Notes: generated from the sequence alone by a model not told the origin. A stretch of DNA of 46,625 bases from Avibacterium volantium_A (GCF_049366555.1 NZ_JBMMGT010000019.1:1-46625), one strand, 5' to 3'. Counted from the first letter of the stretch, positions 9,073 through 17,884 are shown. Numbers and translations: made by a program.

Positions 9073-9105
9073 AACAAACCTAGCTTGATGGCTAGGTTTG
9101 TTTTT
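9073..9105 (+). terminator. Terminator after aroE
   Basis: AACAAACCTAGC (9073-9084) pairs perfectly with GCTAGGTTTGTT (9091-9102) across a 6-nt loop, and T continues to 9105. It separates aroE from the convergent lsrK and is strongest in the plus direction. Confidence 0.9.
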
Positions 9106-9118
9106 ATGAGTTGAATGA

Positions 9119-10696
9119 TTATTTTACACCTGGTGCTTTCCACAGTGATGTGGTTAATCCTTCATCTACAAGTTGTAATTGTTTCTGATAAACTTCAGCC
9201 CATTGTTGTTTGTGCTGCTGATAAAGCTCATAATTTTTAGGGTTTGGTATATGTTTTCGTTCAAATCTGACAAGTTTTTTTCCTGCTTCGGCCAAAGAAG
9301 AATAAACCCCAACGCCAACACCTGCTGCAATCGCACAACCTAATGCAGTTGCCTCTTTTACTACAGGAATATTTACAATCAGTCCTGTAACATCAGCAAG
9401 GATTTGACTCCATAATTTTCCTTTAGCTCCGCCACCAGCAAAAACAATTTCTTTTAGTTTAACTTTAGAAAATTTTTCTACCTGATCTAAATTATAAGAA
9501 GAGACTACTGCTGCGTTTTCTTCTAATGCTCTAAATAAAACAGGTTTATTGCATTTTTCTGGATCAATCGAAAGATTAATAAATGATGGTGCTGCGTGAT
9601 ACCAAGATTTAAAATGCATCGCATCAGAAAAAATAGGTATAACATCATTTGCTCCAGCAGGTACCTTTTCTGCCATTTGTTCGAGTAAGCTATAAGCATC
9701 AACGCCAAGTTTTTCAGCTAAATGTTTTTCTTCTTCACAAAAAACATCTCTAAACCAACGCATCGTTAATCCAGTGAAGAAACTAATAGATTCAGCTTGA
9801 ACTAAAGGAGAAATGACATAAGGATTTATACGAATATTCATTTCAGGATCTGTCTGCGGGGCTGGCAGATTTACCACTTGTTGCCAAAAAGTCCCCCCAA
9901 TAATCGCCGCCTGTGAAGGCTCTGTAATACCTAACCCTAAACACCCCAGCTGAACATCTCCGCCACCTACAATGACTGGTGTTCCCTCTTTCAATCCTGT
10001 TATTTCCGCTGCTTGCTTTGTAACCTGCCCTAAGACTTCACCTGTTTCCTTAACTGGAGGCAAAATAGTAGAGTTTAATCCCGCCATATCTAACAGCATT
10101 GGAGACCATTGGCGAGTATGCAAATCCAACATCCCCGTAGTTCCCGCATTAGAAGGTTCTACCGCAAGCTGCCCACTTAGCATAAATCCGAGCCAATCAC
10201 TAATCATTGTTATCGCTTTAGTTTTTCGATAAATATCACTACGGTGATGGGCAAGCCATAATAATCTTGGTACAGCACTTAATGCCAAAGTTTGGCCTGA
10301 AATATGATAAAGTGTTTCTTCAAATGTATGATTATAAAGCTCTTTTAATTCATTCACCTCTTGGGTTGCTCTAGCATCTACATTGCCACAAGCCCAAATT
10401 GGTTGCTGTTTTTCATCGTATAAGACAATACCTTCACGCATTGAACAGGTCGAAATTGCTAAAATCTGATCGGGACTTATTTTCGTTTTATCTAATACTG
10501 TCGAAATACTTTTACAAGCTAAATCCCAATTATGTTCTAAATCAAACTCCATCGATCCTGGGATATTTGGATCGCTTAAATGACTCCATTCGTATTGTGC
10601 TGCACCAATTTGATTTCCTTCTAAATCAAAAATAACCGCTCTAATACTCCCTGTTCCTGCATCTAATGCCATTAAATAGGCTGATTTCTTTTCCAT
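9119..10696 (-). CDS. lsrK: Autoinducer-2 kinase LsrK
   Basis: LsrK phosphorylates imported AI-2 (DPD) in the cytoplasm; phospho-AI-2 is then the inducer that releases LsrR. The 525-residue product (E. coli 530) is an FGGY-family sugar kinase. The N-terminal phosphate loop is LMALDAGTGSIRAV, the middle has GGTFWQQVVN, and the C-terminal adenosine motif is IVFAGGGAKGKLWSQI. A strong GGAGGG ribosome site precedes ATG 10696. It lies just downstream of lsrR on the same strand (56-nt gap), as in E. coli. An uptake signal (10737-10745) sits in the gap. Confidence 0.95.
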   Translation of the reverse strand: MEKKSAYLMALDAGTGSIRAVIFDLEGNQIGAAQYEWSHLSDPNIPGSMEFDLEHNWDLACKSISTVLDKTKISPDQILAISTCSMREGIVLYDEKQQPIWACGNVDARATQEVNELKELYNHTFEETLYHISGQTLALSAVPRLLWLAHHRSDIYRKTKAITMISDWLGFMLSGQLAVEPSNAGTTGMLDLHTRQWSPMLLDMAGLNSTILPPVKETGEVLGQVTKQAAEITGLKEGTPVIVGGGDVQLGCLGLGITEPSQAAIIGGTFWQQVVNLPAPQTDPEMNIRINPYVISPLVQAESISFFTGLTMRWFRDVFCEEEKHLAEKLGVDAYSLLEQMAEKVPAGANDVIPIFSDAMHFKSWYHAAPSFINLSIDPEKCNKPVLFRALEENAAVVSSYNLDQVEKFSKVKLKEIVFAGGGAKGKLWSQILADVTGLIVNIPVVKEATALGCAIAAGVGVGVYSSLAEAGKKLVRFERKHIPNPKNYELYQQHKQQWAEVYQKQLQLVDEGLTTSLWKAPGVK

Positions 10697-10752
10697 GTTC
10701 CCTCCTGAATAATCTTGAAAAAACGCTAAAAAATCAACCGCACTTATAACAT

Positions 10753-11718
10753 CTAGACAAGGTGTGCAAGGATCATACGAGCCGTTTTTTCTTCTGTTAC
10801 CAATGAATTGATATGCTTCCCATATAATGCACTTAGGATAGCTTCGACCTTATTTTCTCCACCTGCAATACCAATTACATTAGGAATTTTTTGCAAGTTA
10901 TCTAAAGAAACACTGATTAACTCTTCATGCAATGGCATATCAGGCTGTAATGTGCCATCTTTTTGCATAAAATAACCAAGAATATCTCCTACAGCACCTT
11001 TTGCTCTAATTGTTTGCTGCTTTTCTTCTGTTATATAACCTGAACGTAATAATGTTGCTTGTCCTCGCTGCCTCGTTGCTCCAATACCAACGATTGCTAC
11101 ATCAGCACTACAAGCTGCAAGCATAATATCCCTAACACAAGCTTCTTTTTTAAATAATTTAGCTGCTTCTATTGATGAAGCCCTTAACGGCGCTGGAATA
11201 ATACTCACGGAACAAGAGCCATCTAATTGGCCAATACCTTTCATATAGGGGCCAACTCCACCAGATAAAGTGATAAGTTTAATTTGATTCTGAGTAATAA
11301 AATCATTGCTATATTTAATGGTTTGCATAATGGTTTCCCCAAACCCAATGGATAAAAGTTGATTAGGCTTGAGTAAGGACATTAATAATTGCGCAGCTCC
11401 AATTCCTAAGCGTTCATTCAGATCATGTTGTTCTAGCTCTGGTAAAATTCGAATATATTTCAAATCAAAACGTTGTTGTAAAGCCTGTTCTAATTCTAAG
11501 CATCCAGTAAACCGAGAGTTAATCTGAACTTTAATAATCCCATGCTGACGCCCTCTTTCTAACAGTCGAGAAACTTTTAGCCTAGGTAATCCTAGTCTTT
11601 CTCCAATTTCACCTTGTGTTAAATTATCTTGGTAATAAAACCAAGCAATACGAGCTAAAAGCTCTTCTTCTGTCATTGAATGAGATAATGCGTTCATTTC
11701 TTGTCTTTTTTCATTCAT
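10753..11718 (-). CDS. lsrR: lsr operon repressor LsrR
   Basis: LsrR is a SorC/DeoR-type repressor that leaves its operators on binding phospho-AI-2. The 321-residue product closely follows E. coli LsrR (317). It has the helix-turn-helix segment LTQGEIGERLGLPRLKVSRLL near residues 35-55 and sugar-phosphate-domain motifs TLSGGVGPYMKGIGQL, NIIPAPLRASS-like SIIPAPLRASS, DVAIVGIGA and GIAGGENKVEAI. Two ATGs (residues 1 and 8) could start translation; the upstream one is used here. It is divergent from lsrA, sharing a 229-nt control region. Confidence 0.95.
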   Translation of the reverse strand: MNEKRQEMNALSHSMTEEELLARIAWFYYQDNLTQGEIGERLGLPRLKVSRLLERGRQHGIIKVQINSRFTGCLELEQALQQRFDLKYIRILPELEQHDLNERLGIGAAQLLMSLLKPNQLLSIGFGETIMQTIKYSNDFITQNQIKLITLSGGVGPYMKGIGQLDGSCSVSIIPAPLRASSIEAAKLFKKEACVRDIMLAACSADVAIVGIGATRQRGQATLLRSGYITEEKQQTIRAKGAVGDILGYFMQKDGTLQPDMPLHEELISVSLDNLQKIPNVIGIAGGENKVEAILSALYGKHINSLVTEEKTARMILAHLV

Positions 11719-11732
11719 TTTCTACTCACAAA

Positions 11733-11762
11733 TATTATTCATATGAATAATAAAAATATCAA
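11733..11762 (-). promoter_or_regulatory. lsrR promoter with 20-bp palindromic operator
   Basis: A perfect 20-bp palindrome, TATTATTCATATGAATAATA, occupies 11733-11752. On the minus strand, -35 TTGATA (11757-11762) and -10 AATAAT (11734-11739) are spaced 17 nt apart, so the palindrome covers the spacer and -10. This fits autorepression of lsrR. Assigning it to LsrR is inference from position and symmetry; the palindrome itself is directly visible. Confidence 0.55.
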
Positions 11763-11789
11763 TTGTTCATTTTCAATTTTTTCAAATAC

Positions 11790-11805
11790 TGTGATACAGA
11801 TCACC
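11790..11805. promoter_or_regulatory. CRP site 1 in the lsr control region
   Basis: TGTGA-TACAGA-TCACC matches the CRP consensus TGTGA-N6-TCACA in 9 of 10 arm positions. The E. coli lsr intergenic region is also activated by cAMP-CRP. Confidence 0.75.
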
Positions 11806-11848
11806 TTTCAGATAAAAACTTCCATTTATAGGGTAAATAATCTGAATA

Positions 11849-11864
11849 TGAGATCTTGATCACA
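11849..11864. promoter_or_regulatory. CRP site 2 in the lsr control region
   Basis: TGAGA-TCTTGA-TCACA matches the CRP consensus arms in 9 of 10 positions. It is 84 nt upstream of the lsrA ATG and 59 nt from site 1. A possible lsrA -10 TATGAT is at 11892-11897, but its spacing to this site is not a standard CRP geometry. Confidence 0.7.
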
Positions 11865-11899
11865 GATTTATTTTATGTTTGGAACTAACATTATGATAA

Positions 11900-11929
11900 A
11901 TTGAATTTCATATTTTACATTTGTTCAAT
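11900..11929. promoter_or_regulatory. Possible second LsrR operator before lsrA
   Basis: ATTGAA (11900-11905) and TTCAAT (11924-11929) form a 30-bp dyad just before the lsrA ribosome site. The half-sites have the TTCA/TGAA core also seen in the lsrR palindrome. Position fits repression of lsrA, but the match is short and may be chance. Confidence 0.3.
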
Positions 11930-11947
11930 CATTAAAGGTAACATCTT

Positions 11948-13456
11948 ATGCATAATGAATCTTCAATGAAAAAATGTTTATTAGATGTGCATAATATCAG
12001 CAAATCCTTTTCAGGCGTAGAAGTTCTTAAAGATATAGATTTTTCTGTATATGCTGGTGAAATTCACTCTCTATTAGGTGGGAATGGCGCTGGAAAATCA
12101 ACATTAATGAAAATTATCGCTGGTATCCAATCTGCTGATAGTGGCACAATAAAAATTGGTGGTGAAATTCAGACTAGACTTTCCCCACAGAAAGCACATC
12201 GTCTTGGAATCTATCTTGTTCCACAAGAACCTCTGCTCTTTCCAAATTTAACCGTAAAAGAAAATATCCTTTTTAGTTTACCCCGTCATAAAGAAAATGA
12301 AGAAAAACTAAATGAATTGCTGAAAGAGCTAAACTCTCATTTGTCTCTTGATATGCAAGCAGGATCTTTAGAAGTTGCAGATCAACAACTTGTGGAAATT
12401 ATGCGCGGACTAATGCGTAACGCAAGTTTGCTTATTCTTGATGAGCCCACAGCTTCTTTAACACCTGCTGAAACTGAAAATCTATTTAATAAAATTAATT
12501 CATTATTAGATAAAGGTGTAGGTATCATTTTTATTTCCCATAAATTAAATGAAGTATGTCAGATCTCTCATCGCATTAGTATTATGCGAGATGGATATAT
12601 CGCTTTAACAGGGAAAACCAATGACCTAACTCAAGAAAAAATTATCAACGCAATTAAGCCCAGCTTGAAAAATGCTCAGCTTAATGAAACACAAAAACTT
12701 TGGTTAGAATTACCTGGTCATCTACGTACTAAAGATACTAACTCTCCTATCCTTGAAGTAAATCATTTAACTGGTGAAGGTTTTAAAAATATCACCTTTG
12801 ATCTTTATCCTGGTGAAATACTTGGATTAGCTGGTGTTGTAGGAGCTGGTAGAACAGAACTTGCAGAAACCTTATATGGTTTGAGAAAAGCAAAGTGCGG
12901 TGAAATTTTATTTAAAAATGAAAATATTACTTCTCTCTCATTAAAACAGCGTTTACAAAAAGGTATTGTTTATCTTCCCGAAGACCGGCAATCTTCAGGA
13001 TTATATTTAGATGCGGCACTTACTTGGAATGTTTGTGCGCTCACTTATTACAATCAAGGATTCTGGCTAGATGAAAATAGAGAAAATGCTACTTTAGAAC
13101 GTTATAAAAGAGCGATGGGTATAAAATATGCAATGCCACAACAACCTATTCGCACCCTATCTGGTGGAAATCAGCAAAAAGTCTTAATTGCTAAATGTTT
13201 AGAAGCCAATCCACGTTTACTGATCGTTGATGAACCTACTCGCGGTGTTGATGTCGGTGCAAGAGCTGATATCTATCAACTTATCAAATCAGTCGCTAAA
13301 CAAAATGTTGCCGTGCTTTTCATTTCTTCTGACTTGGAAGAAATCGAGAAAATGTCTGATCGTGTTCTTGTTATGCATGATGGAGAAATTAACTGTAGTT
13401 TGCAAGGTGATCAAATAAATAGCGATAAGATTATGCAATTTGCATTTGGCGGATAA
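11948..13456 (+). CDS. lsrA: AI-2 ABC importer ATPase LsrA
   Basis: LsrA is the tandem ATPase that powers AI-2 import through LsrC and LsrD. The 502 residues hold two ABC domains. The first has Walker A GGNGAGKSTLMKI and Walker B LLILDEPTAS, with a degenerate signature (VADQQLVEIMRG). The second lacks a standard Walker A (GVVGAGRTELAE) but has a good signature LSGGNQQKV and Walker B LLIVDEPTRGVD. This split is normal for sugar-type (RbsA-like) importers. Translation starts at ATG 11948 behind AAAGG. An uptake signal lies inside the gene (12893-12901). Confidence 0.95.
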   Translation: MHNESSMKKCLLDVHNISKSFSGVEVLKDIDFSVYAGEIHSLLGGNGAGKSTLMKIIAGIQSADSGTIKIGGEIQTRLSPQKAHRLGIYLVPQEPLLFPNLTVKENILFSLPRHKENEEKLNELLKELNSHLSLDMQAGSLEVADQQLVEIMRGLMRNASLLILDEPTASLTPAETENLFNKINSLLDKGVGIIFISHKLNEVCQISHRISIMRDGYIALTGKTNDLTQEKIINAIKPSLKNAQLNETQKLWLELPGHLRTKDTNSPILEVNHLTGEGFKNITFDLYPGEILGLAGVVGAGRTELAETLYGLRKAKCGEILFKNENITSLSLKQRLQKGIVYLPEDRQSSGLYLDAALTWNVCALTYYNQGFWLDENRENATLERYKRAMGIKYAMPQQPIRTLSGGNQQKVLIAKCLEANPRLLIVDEPTRGVDVGARADIYQLIKSVAKQNVAVLFISSDLEEIEKMSDRVLVMHDGEINCSLQGDQINSDKIMQFAFGG

Positions 13457-13478
13457 ATTTCAAAGGAGACACCAAACT

Positions 13479-14459
13479 ATGTGGAAATTCATTCAAAACA
13501 ATAGAGAAATAACCATTCTAATTGCTATTTTATTTCTTTTTCTATTACTTGGATTTGAAGGTAATGGATTTCATTTGCAAACAATAACAATGATTTTTAA
13601 TTCATCTCTTATTGTTATCCTATTAGCACTAGGTACAACGTTCGTTATTTTAACGCGTAACATTGATGTTTCCATCGGTTCAATAATGGGGCTATGTGCT
13701 GTAATTATGGGTAGTCTTCTTAACGCTGAATTTAATCTGGTTACTGCATTTTTTATGACTTTATTATGTGGAATCGCAGCGGGAATATTTAATGGAATAC
13801 TTGTTACTTTATTAAAGATACCTGCTATTGTTGCCACGCTAGGTACATTAGGTTTGTACAAAGGAATAATGCTATTAATCACTGGTGGTAAATGGATCGA
13901 AGGATTACCACAAGATTTAAAATTACTTGCATCCCCTAACTTGTTATCTATCTCTCCCATTGGATGGATGACACTAATACTTATTTTAATTTCTTACTTC
14001 ATTCTTACTCGTACTCAAAATGGACGCAATTTCTATGCCGTAGGCGATAATCTACAAGGTGCATTACAACTTGGTGTGAAAACAAATCAGATTCGAATCC
14101 TTGCATTTACAATTAATGGATTAATGGCGGCTATCGCTGGAATAGTATTCACTTCACAAATTGGTTTTGTTCCGAACTCAACTGGCAGTGGTTTAGAAAT
14201 GAAAGCTATTGCTGCTTGTGTATTAGGTGGAATTAGTTTGCTTGGTGGAACAGGAAATATTCTCGGTGCCGTATTAGGCGCTTACTTCCTGATACAAATT
14301 GATACGATCTTGGTTTTACTTAAAGTTCCTGCTTATTGGAATAATTTTATTGCAGGACTCGTTTTACTATGTGTATTAATTTTTGATGGAAGAATAAGAG
14401 TAATGATTAGTGAAAACTTAAAACTACAACGTTACTCCAGATTCCTTAACACTAAATAA
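13479..14459 (+). CDS. lsrC: AI-2 ABC importer permease LsrC
   Basis: One of two inner-membrane channel subunits for AI-2. The 326-residue protein is a BPD_transp_2 permease with repeated hydrophobic helices and the family segments NIDVSIGSIMGL and PAIVATLGTLGLYKG. I start at ATG 13479 because AAAGGAGAC lies directly upstream, 22 nt after the lsrA stop. The frame extends 13 codons into lsrA without support. E. coli LsrC is 342 residues. Confidence 0.93.
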   Translation: MWKFIQNNREITILIAILFLFLLLGFEGNGFHLQTITMIFNSSLIVILLALGTTFVILTRNIDVSIGSIMGLCAVIMGSLLNAEFNLVTAFFMTLLCGIAAGIFNGILVTLLKIPAIVATLGTLGLYKGIMLLITGGKWIEGLPQDLKLLASPNLLSISPIGWMTLILILISYFILTRTQNGRNFYAVGDNLQGALQLGVKTNQIRILAFTINGLMAAIAGIVFTSQIGFVPNSTGSGLEMKAIAACVLGGISLLGGTGNILGAVLGAYFLIQIDTILVLLKVPAYWNNFIAGLVLLCVLIFDGRIRVMISENLKLQRYSRFLNTK

Positions 14460-14473
14460 ATTAAGGAGAAATT

Positions 14474-15463
14474 ATGTTACAGATAAAGAAATATAGCTGG
14501 GAAATAACATTATTCTTTCTTGTTATTTTAGAAATAATTGGATTTGGTTTATTTAACCCTAGAATGCTAGATATCAATATTTTGTTATATAGCACAAGTG
14601 ACTTTATTTATATTGGAATGTTGGCATTACCACTGACACTGATTATTGTTAGTGGCGGTATGGATATTTCTTTTGGTTCTACTGTCGGTCTTTGTGCTAT
14701 ATCTTTAGGTGTTTTATTTCAATTAGGTTATCCTCTAAGTATTGCTATTTTTCTTACTTTTATCATTGGAATTTTATGTGGGTTACTTAATGCAAGTCTT
14801 ATTTTGTACACCAAAGTTAATCCTCTCGTCATTACACTAGGAACAATGTATCTTTACGGTGGTGGAGCTTTATTACTATCTGGATTTGCTGGCGCTACTG
14901 GTTATGAAGGTATCGGTGGTTTTCCAGATAGTTTATTAAACTTCGCTAATCAAAGTATTTTCAACATTCCAACTTCAATTATTTACTTCATTATTATAGC
15001 TATAATATTCTGGTTATTAATGCATAAAACAGTCATTGGCAGAAGTATATTTTTAATTGGCCAAAATGAACGTACTTCTATTTATAATGCCGTACCTATC
15101 AAACAAACCTTATTTATTATTTACGGTTTATTAGGTGCTGTTGCAGCATTTGTTGGAATATTACTAGCATCCTATTTTGGCTCGGCTCGTTCTGACTTAG
15201 GTAGTTCATTATTAATGCCTGTCCTTACAGCTGTTGTATTAGGCGGTGCAAATATCTATGGTGGAGCGGGTTCTGTTCTTGGCACAGCCATCGCGGCACT
15301 ATTAATTGGTTATTTACAGCAGGGCTTACAAATGGTTGGTGTCTCTAATGAAATTTCTAGTGCTTTATCAGGAGCATTATTAATTATCGTACTAATTGGA
15401 AAATCATTCAGCATATATCGAAGTTTTATTATGAATTGGCTTAAGAAGAATGTTTTTATTTAA
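14474..15463 (+). CDS. lsrD: AI-2 ABC importer permease LsrD
   Basis: The partner permease of LsrC, 329 residues (E. coli 330). It has the conserved SGGMDISFGSTVGL segment near the N-terminus, VNPLVITLGTMYLYGG in the middle, and VLGGANIYGGAGSVLGT toward the C-terminus. TAAGGAGAAATT precedes ATG, 14 nt after lsrC. After its stop there is an unusually long 96-nt gap before lsrB. Confidence 0.93.
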   Translation: MLQIKKYSWEITLFFLVILEIIGFGLFNPRMLDINILLYSTSDFIYIGMLALPLTLIIVSGGMDISFGSTVGLCAISLGVLFQLGYPLSIAIFLTFIIGILCGLLNASLILYTKVNPLVITLGTMYLYGGGALLLSGFAGATGYEGIGGFPDSLLNFANQSIFNIPTSIIYFIIIAIIFWLLMHKTVIGRSIFLIGQNERTSIYNAVPIKQTLFIIYGLLGAVAAFVGILLASYFGSARSDLGSSLLMPVLTAVVLGGANIYGGAGSVLGTAIAALLIGYLQQGLQMVGVSNEISSALSGALLIIVLIGKSFSIYRSFIMNWLKKNVFI

Positions 15464-15559
15464 AACAAAAATAAATAAAGGAGGACTTTTATAATTAATC
15501 TTTAACTTTTATTTATGCAGTATCTCATTAATGTTCAACTATAAAATAGGAGACTCACT

Positions 15560-16573
15560 ATGAAAATGAAATTAAAAACAACCGCACTTGCTATTATGTT
15601 AGGTTTAACCGCAACTTTTGTACAAGCTGCCGATAGAATCGCATTCATTCCTAAACTCGTTGGAGTTGGCTTTTTTACAAGTGGCGGCCAAGGTGCGACT
15701 GAAATGGGTAAAAAACTAGGCGTAAATGTTACTTACGATGGCCCAACAGAACCAAGCGTTTCAAACCAAGTACAATTAATTAATAATTTTGTGAATCAAG
15801 GCTATAACGCAATTGTCGTTTCTGCGGTTTCCCCTGAAGGACTTTGTTCTACATTACAACGTGCAATGAAAAGAGGTGTAAAAATTCTTACGTGGGATTC
15901 TGATGTAAAACCTGAATGTCGAAGCTACTATATCAACCAAGGCACACCTGAACAACTTGGTTCAATGCTAGTTGAAATGGCTGCTAATCAAGTTACTAAA
16001 CCTAAAGCTAAAGTTGCCTTTTTCTATTCTAGTCCAACAGTAACAGATCAAAACCAATGGGTGAATGCAGCTAAAGCCAAAATCAGTAAAGAACATCCAG
16101 AATGGGAAATTGTAACAACTCAGTTTGGTTACAATGATGCAATTAAATCTTTGCAAACAGCAGAAGGTATTATCAAGGCCTATCCAGACTTAGATATTAT
16201 TATTGCGCCTGATGCAAATGCCTTACCTGCCGCCGCCCAAGCTGCAGAAAACTTAAAAAATGACAAAATTACGATTGTTGGTTTTAGTACGCCAAATGTA
16301 ATGCGCCCTTATGTAAAACGCGGCACAGTAAAACAATTTGGTCTATGGGATGTAGTAAAACAGGGTGAAATTTCTATTGCTGTAACAAATGAACTTTTAA
16401 AAGGCCGAACACTAAACGTAGGAGATAAAGTTAACGTTCCTGATATTGGTGAAGTTGAAGTATCACCAAATAGTGTTCAAGGTTATCAATATGAAGCGAA
16501 AGGAAATGGAATTGTACTCCTTCCTGAACGTGTTGTTTTTACCAAAGATAATATTGACAACTATAATTTTTAA
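15560..16573 (+). CDS. lsrB: Periplasmic AI-2-binding protein LsrB
   Basis: LsrB captures R-THMF, the borate-free form of AI-2, and delivers it to LsrCD. The 337-residue precursor has a Sec signal peptide with likely cleavage after VQA (residue 23). The six AI-2 contact residues known from Salmonella LsrB (Lys35, Asp116, Asp166, Gln167, Pro220, Ala222) are all present here at a constant offset of three: K32, D113, D163, Q164, P217 and A219. This makes a true AI-2 receptor far more likely than a ribose-binding protein. The ribosome site is TAGGAGA. An uptake signal overlaps the signal-peptide codons. Confidence 0.97.
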   Translation: MKMKLKTTALAIMLGLTATFVQAADRIAFIPKLVGVGFFTSGGQGATEMGKKLGVNVTYDGPTEPSVSNQVQLINNFVNQGYNAIVVSAVSPEGLCSTLQRAMKRGVKILTWDSDVKPECRSYYINQGTPEQLGSMLVEMAANQVTKPKAKVAFFYSSPTVTDQNQWVNAAKAKISKEHPEWEIVTTQFGYNDAIKSLQTAEGIIKAYPDLDIIIAPDANALPAAAQAAENLKNDKITIVGFSTPNVMRPYVKRGTVKQFGLWDVVKQGEISIAVTNELLKGRTLNVGDKVNVPDIGEVEVSPNSVQGYQYEAKGNGIVLLPERVVFTKDNIDNYNF

Positions 16574-16592
16574 AATCAGGTAGGAGAATAAA

Positions 16593-17471
16593 ATGGCAGA
16601 TTTAGATGATATCAAAGATGGAAAAGACTTCGGATTAGATAAGCCCCAAACACATAAGGCATTTTATTTAAAAGGATGTGCGGCTTTAGACTGGGGAATG
16701 CAATCTAGACTGGCTAACATATTTAATCCTAAAACAGGTAAAACAATTATGTTAGCTTTTGATCACGGTTATTTTCAAGGCCCAACAACAGGATTAGAGC
16801 GCATAGATCTCAATATTGCACCATTATTTGAATATACTGATGTTTTAATGTGTACAAGAGGGATCTTACGTAGCGTTGTTCCTCCAGATACTAATAAGTC
16901 TATTGCATTACGTGCATCAGGAGCAAATTCAATTCTAACTGAATTATCGAATGAAGCCGTTGCAGTTGATATTGAAGATGCATTAAGACTAAACGTATCA
17001 GCTATGGCTGCGCAAGTTTACATTGGCTCAGAATACGAGCATCAATCAATTAAAAATATTATCAAATTGGTTGATCAAGGTTATCGCTATGGAATGCCAA
17101 TTATGGCTGTAACTGGTGTTGGTAAAGATATGGCTAGAGATCAACGCTATTTTTCACTTTCTACGCGTATTGCTGCAGAAATGGGCGCAAATATAATCAA
17201 AACCTATTATGTTGATAAAGGCTTCGAGCGTGTTACAGCTGGCTGCCCTGTTCCCATTGTTATTGCTGGCGGGAAAAAACTCCCAGAACGCGATGCATTA
17301 GAAATGTGCTATCAAGCTATAGATCAAGGCGCTTTAGGGGTAGATATGGGAAGAAATATTTTCCAATCAGATTCACCTATTGCGATGTTAAAAGCCGTGA
17401 ATGCCGTTGTTCATGGCGGTGAAAATTCGGAAAAAGCTTATCAACTCTATATTCACGAAAAAAATAGTTAA
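16593..17471 (+). CDS. lsrF: Phospho-AI-2 thiolase LsrF
   Basis: LsrF transfers an acetyl group from the LsrG product of phospho-AI-2 to CoA, ending the signal. The 292-residue protein (E. coli 291) is an aldolase-fold enzyme of the FbaB/DhnA group. The active-site residues known from E. coli are conserved at the same positions: His58 in FDHGY and Lys203 in IIKTYYV. The N-terminus MADLDDIKDGKDF matches E. coli exactly. It starts 19 nt after lsrB with GTAGGAGA. Confidence 0.96.
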   Translation: MADLDDIKDGKDFGLDKPQTHKAFYLKGCAALDWGMQSRLANIFNPKTGKTIMLAFDHGYFQGPTTGLERIDLNIAPLFEYTDVLMCTRGILRSVVPPDTNKSIALRASGANSILTELSNEAVAVDIEDALRLNVSAMAAQVYIGSEYEHQSIKNIIKLVDQGYRYGMPIMAVTGVGKDMARDQRYFSLSTRIAAEMGANIIKTYYVDKGFERVTAGCPVPIVIAGGKKLPERDALEMCYQAIDQGALGVDMGRNIFQSDSPIAMLKAVNAVVHGGENSEKAYQLYIHEKNS

Positions 17472-17495
17472 CCACAAATTCATTAAGGAGCAATT

Positions 17496-17795
17496 ATGCT
17501 TACAATGTTAGTTGAAATTAATGTGAAAGAAGGAAAAGAAGAAAAATTCTTAACCCTTTTTAAACATCATCAGGCTTGCACAAGTGCTGAAAAAGGGAAT
17601 ATTCGCTTCGATGTTTTACGCGATCCTGAAATCAAAACACGTTTTTATGCTTATGAAGTTTACGCGAGTGAAGAAGCATTAAATGAGCATAGAAAAACGC
17701 CACACTATCAGCATTGTGTGAAAGAACTAGAAAATCTTATGACTTGCCCTAGAAGCAAAAAACTATTTGACTGGGTTAGCCCTGAAATTTCATAA
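17496..17795 (+). CDS. lsrG: Phospho-AI-2 isomerase LsrG
   Basis: LsrG isomerises phospho-DPD to 3-hydroxy-2,4-pentadione-5-phosphate, the substrate of LsrF. The 99-residue protein has the ABM-monooxygenase-like ferredoxin fold pattern with LVEINVKEGKEEKF, GNIRFDVLRDPE and TPHYQHCVKELENLM, all shared with E. coli LsrG (96 residues). AAGGAG lies 8 nt before ATG. It is the last gene of the operon; no tam gene follows. Confidence 0.95.
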   Translation: MLTMLVEINVKEGKEEKFLTLFKHHQACTSAEKGNIRFDVLRDPEIKTRFYAYEVYASEEALNEHRKTPHYQHCVKELENLMTCPRSKKLFDWVSPEIS

Positions 17796-17829
17796 ATATA
17801 TTTAATAGTAAAAAAATACATTATGCTTT

Positions 17830-17884
17830 AATCTGCACCCTAAACTTGGACGTAAAAACCAGCAATTAAGGTGCAGATTTTTTA
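17830..17884 (+). terminator. Hairpin after lsrG, possibly an IS-end remnant
   Basis: AATCTGCACC (17830-17839) pairs with GGTGCAGATT (17870-17879), followed by TTTTT. The 30-nt loop is long for a terminator. The left arm and the bases after it, TGCACCCTAAACTTGGACG, resemble the terminal repeats of IS150-type (IS3 family) elements, so this could be a leftover transposon end now serving as terminator. The hairpin is directly visible; the IS link is from memory of the family. Confidence 0.5.

Noticed and set aside
15560..16573. Ribose-binding protein identity for the LsrB gene
   Set aside because: All six AI-2 contact residues and the whole lsr context are present.
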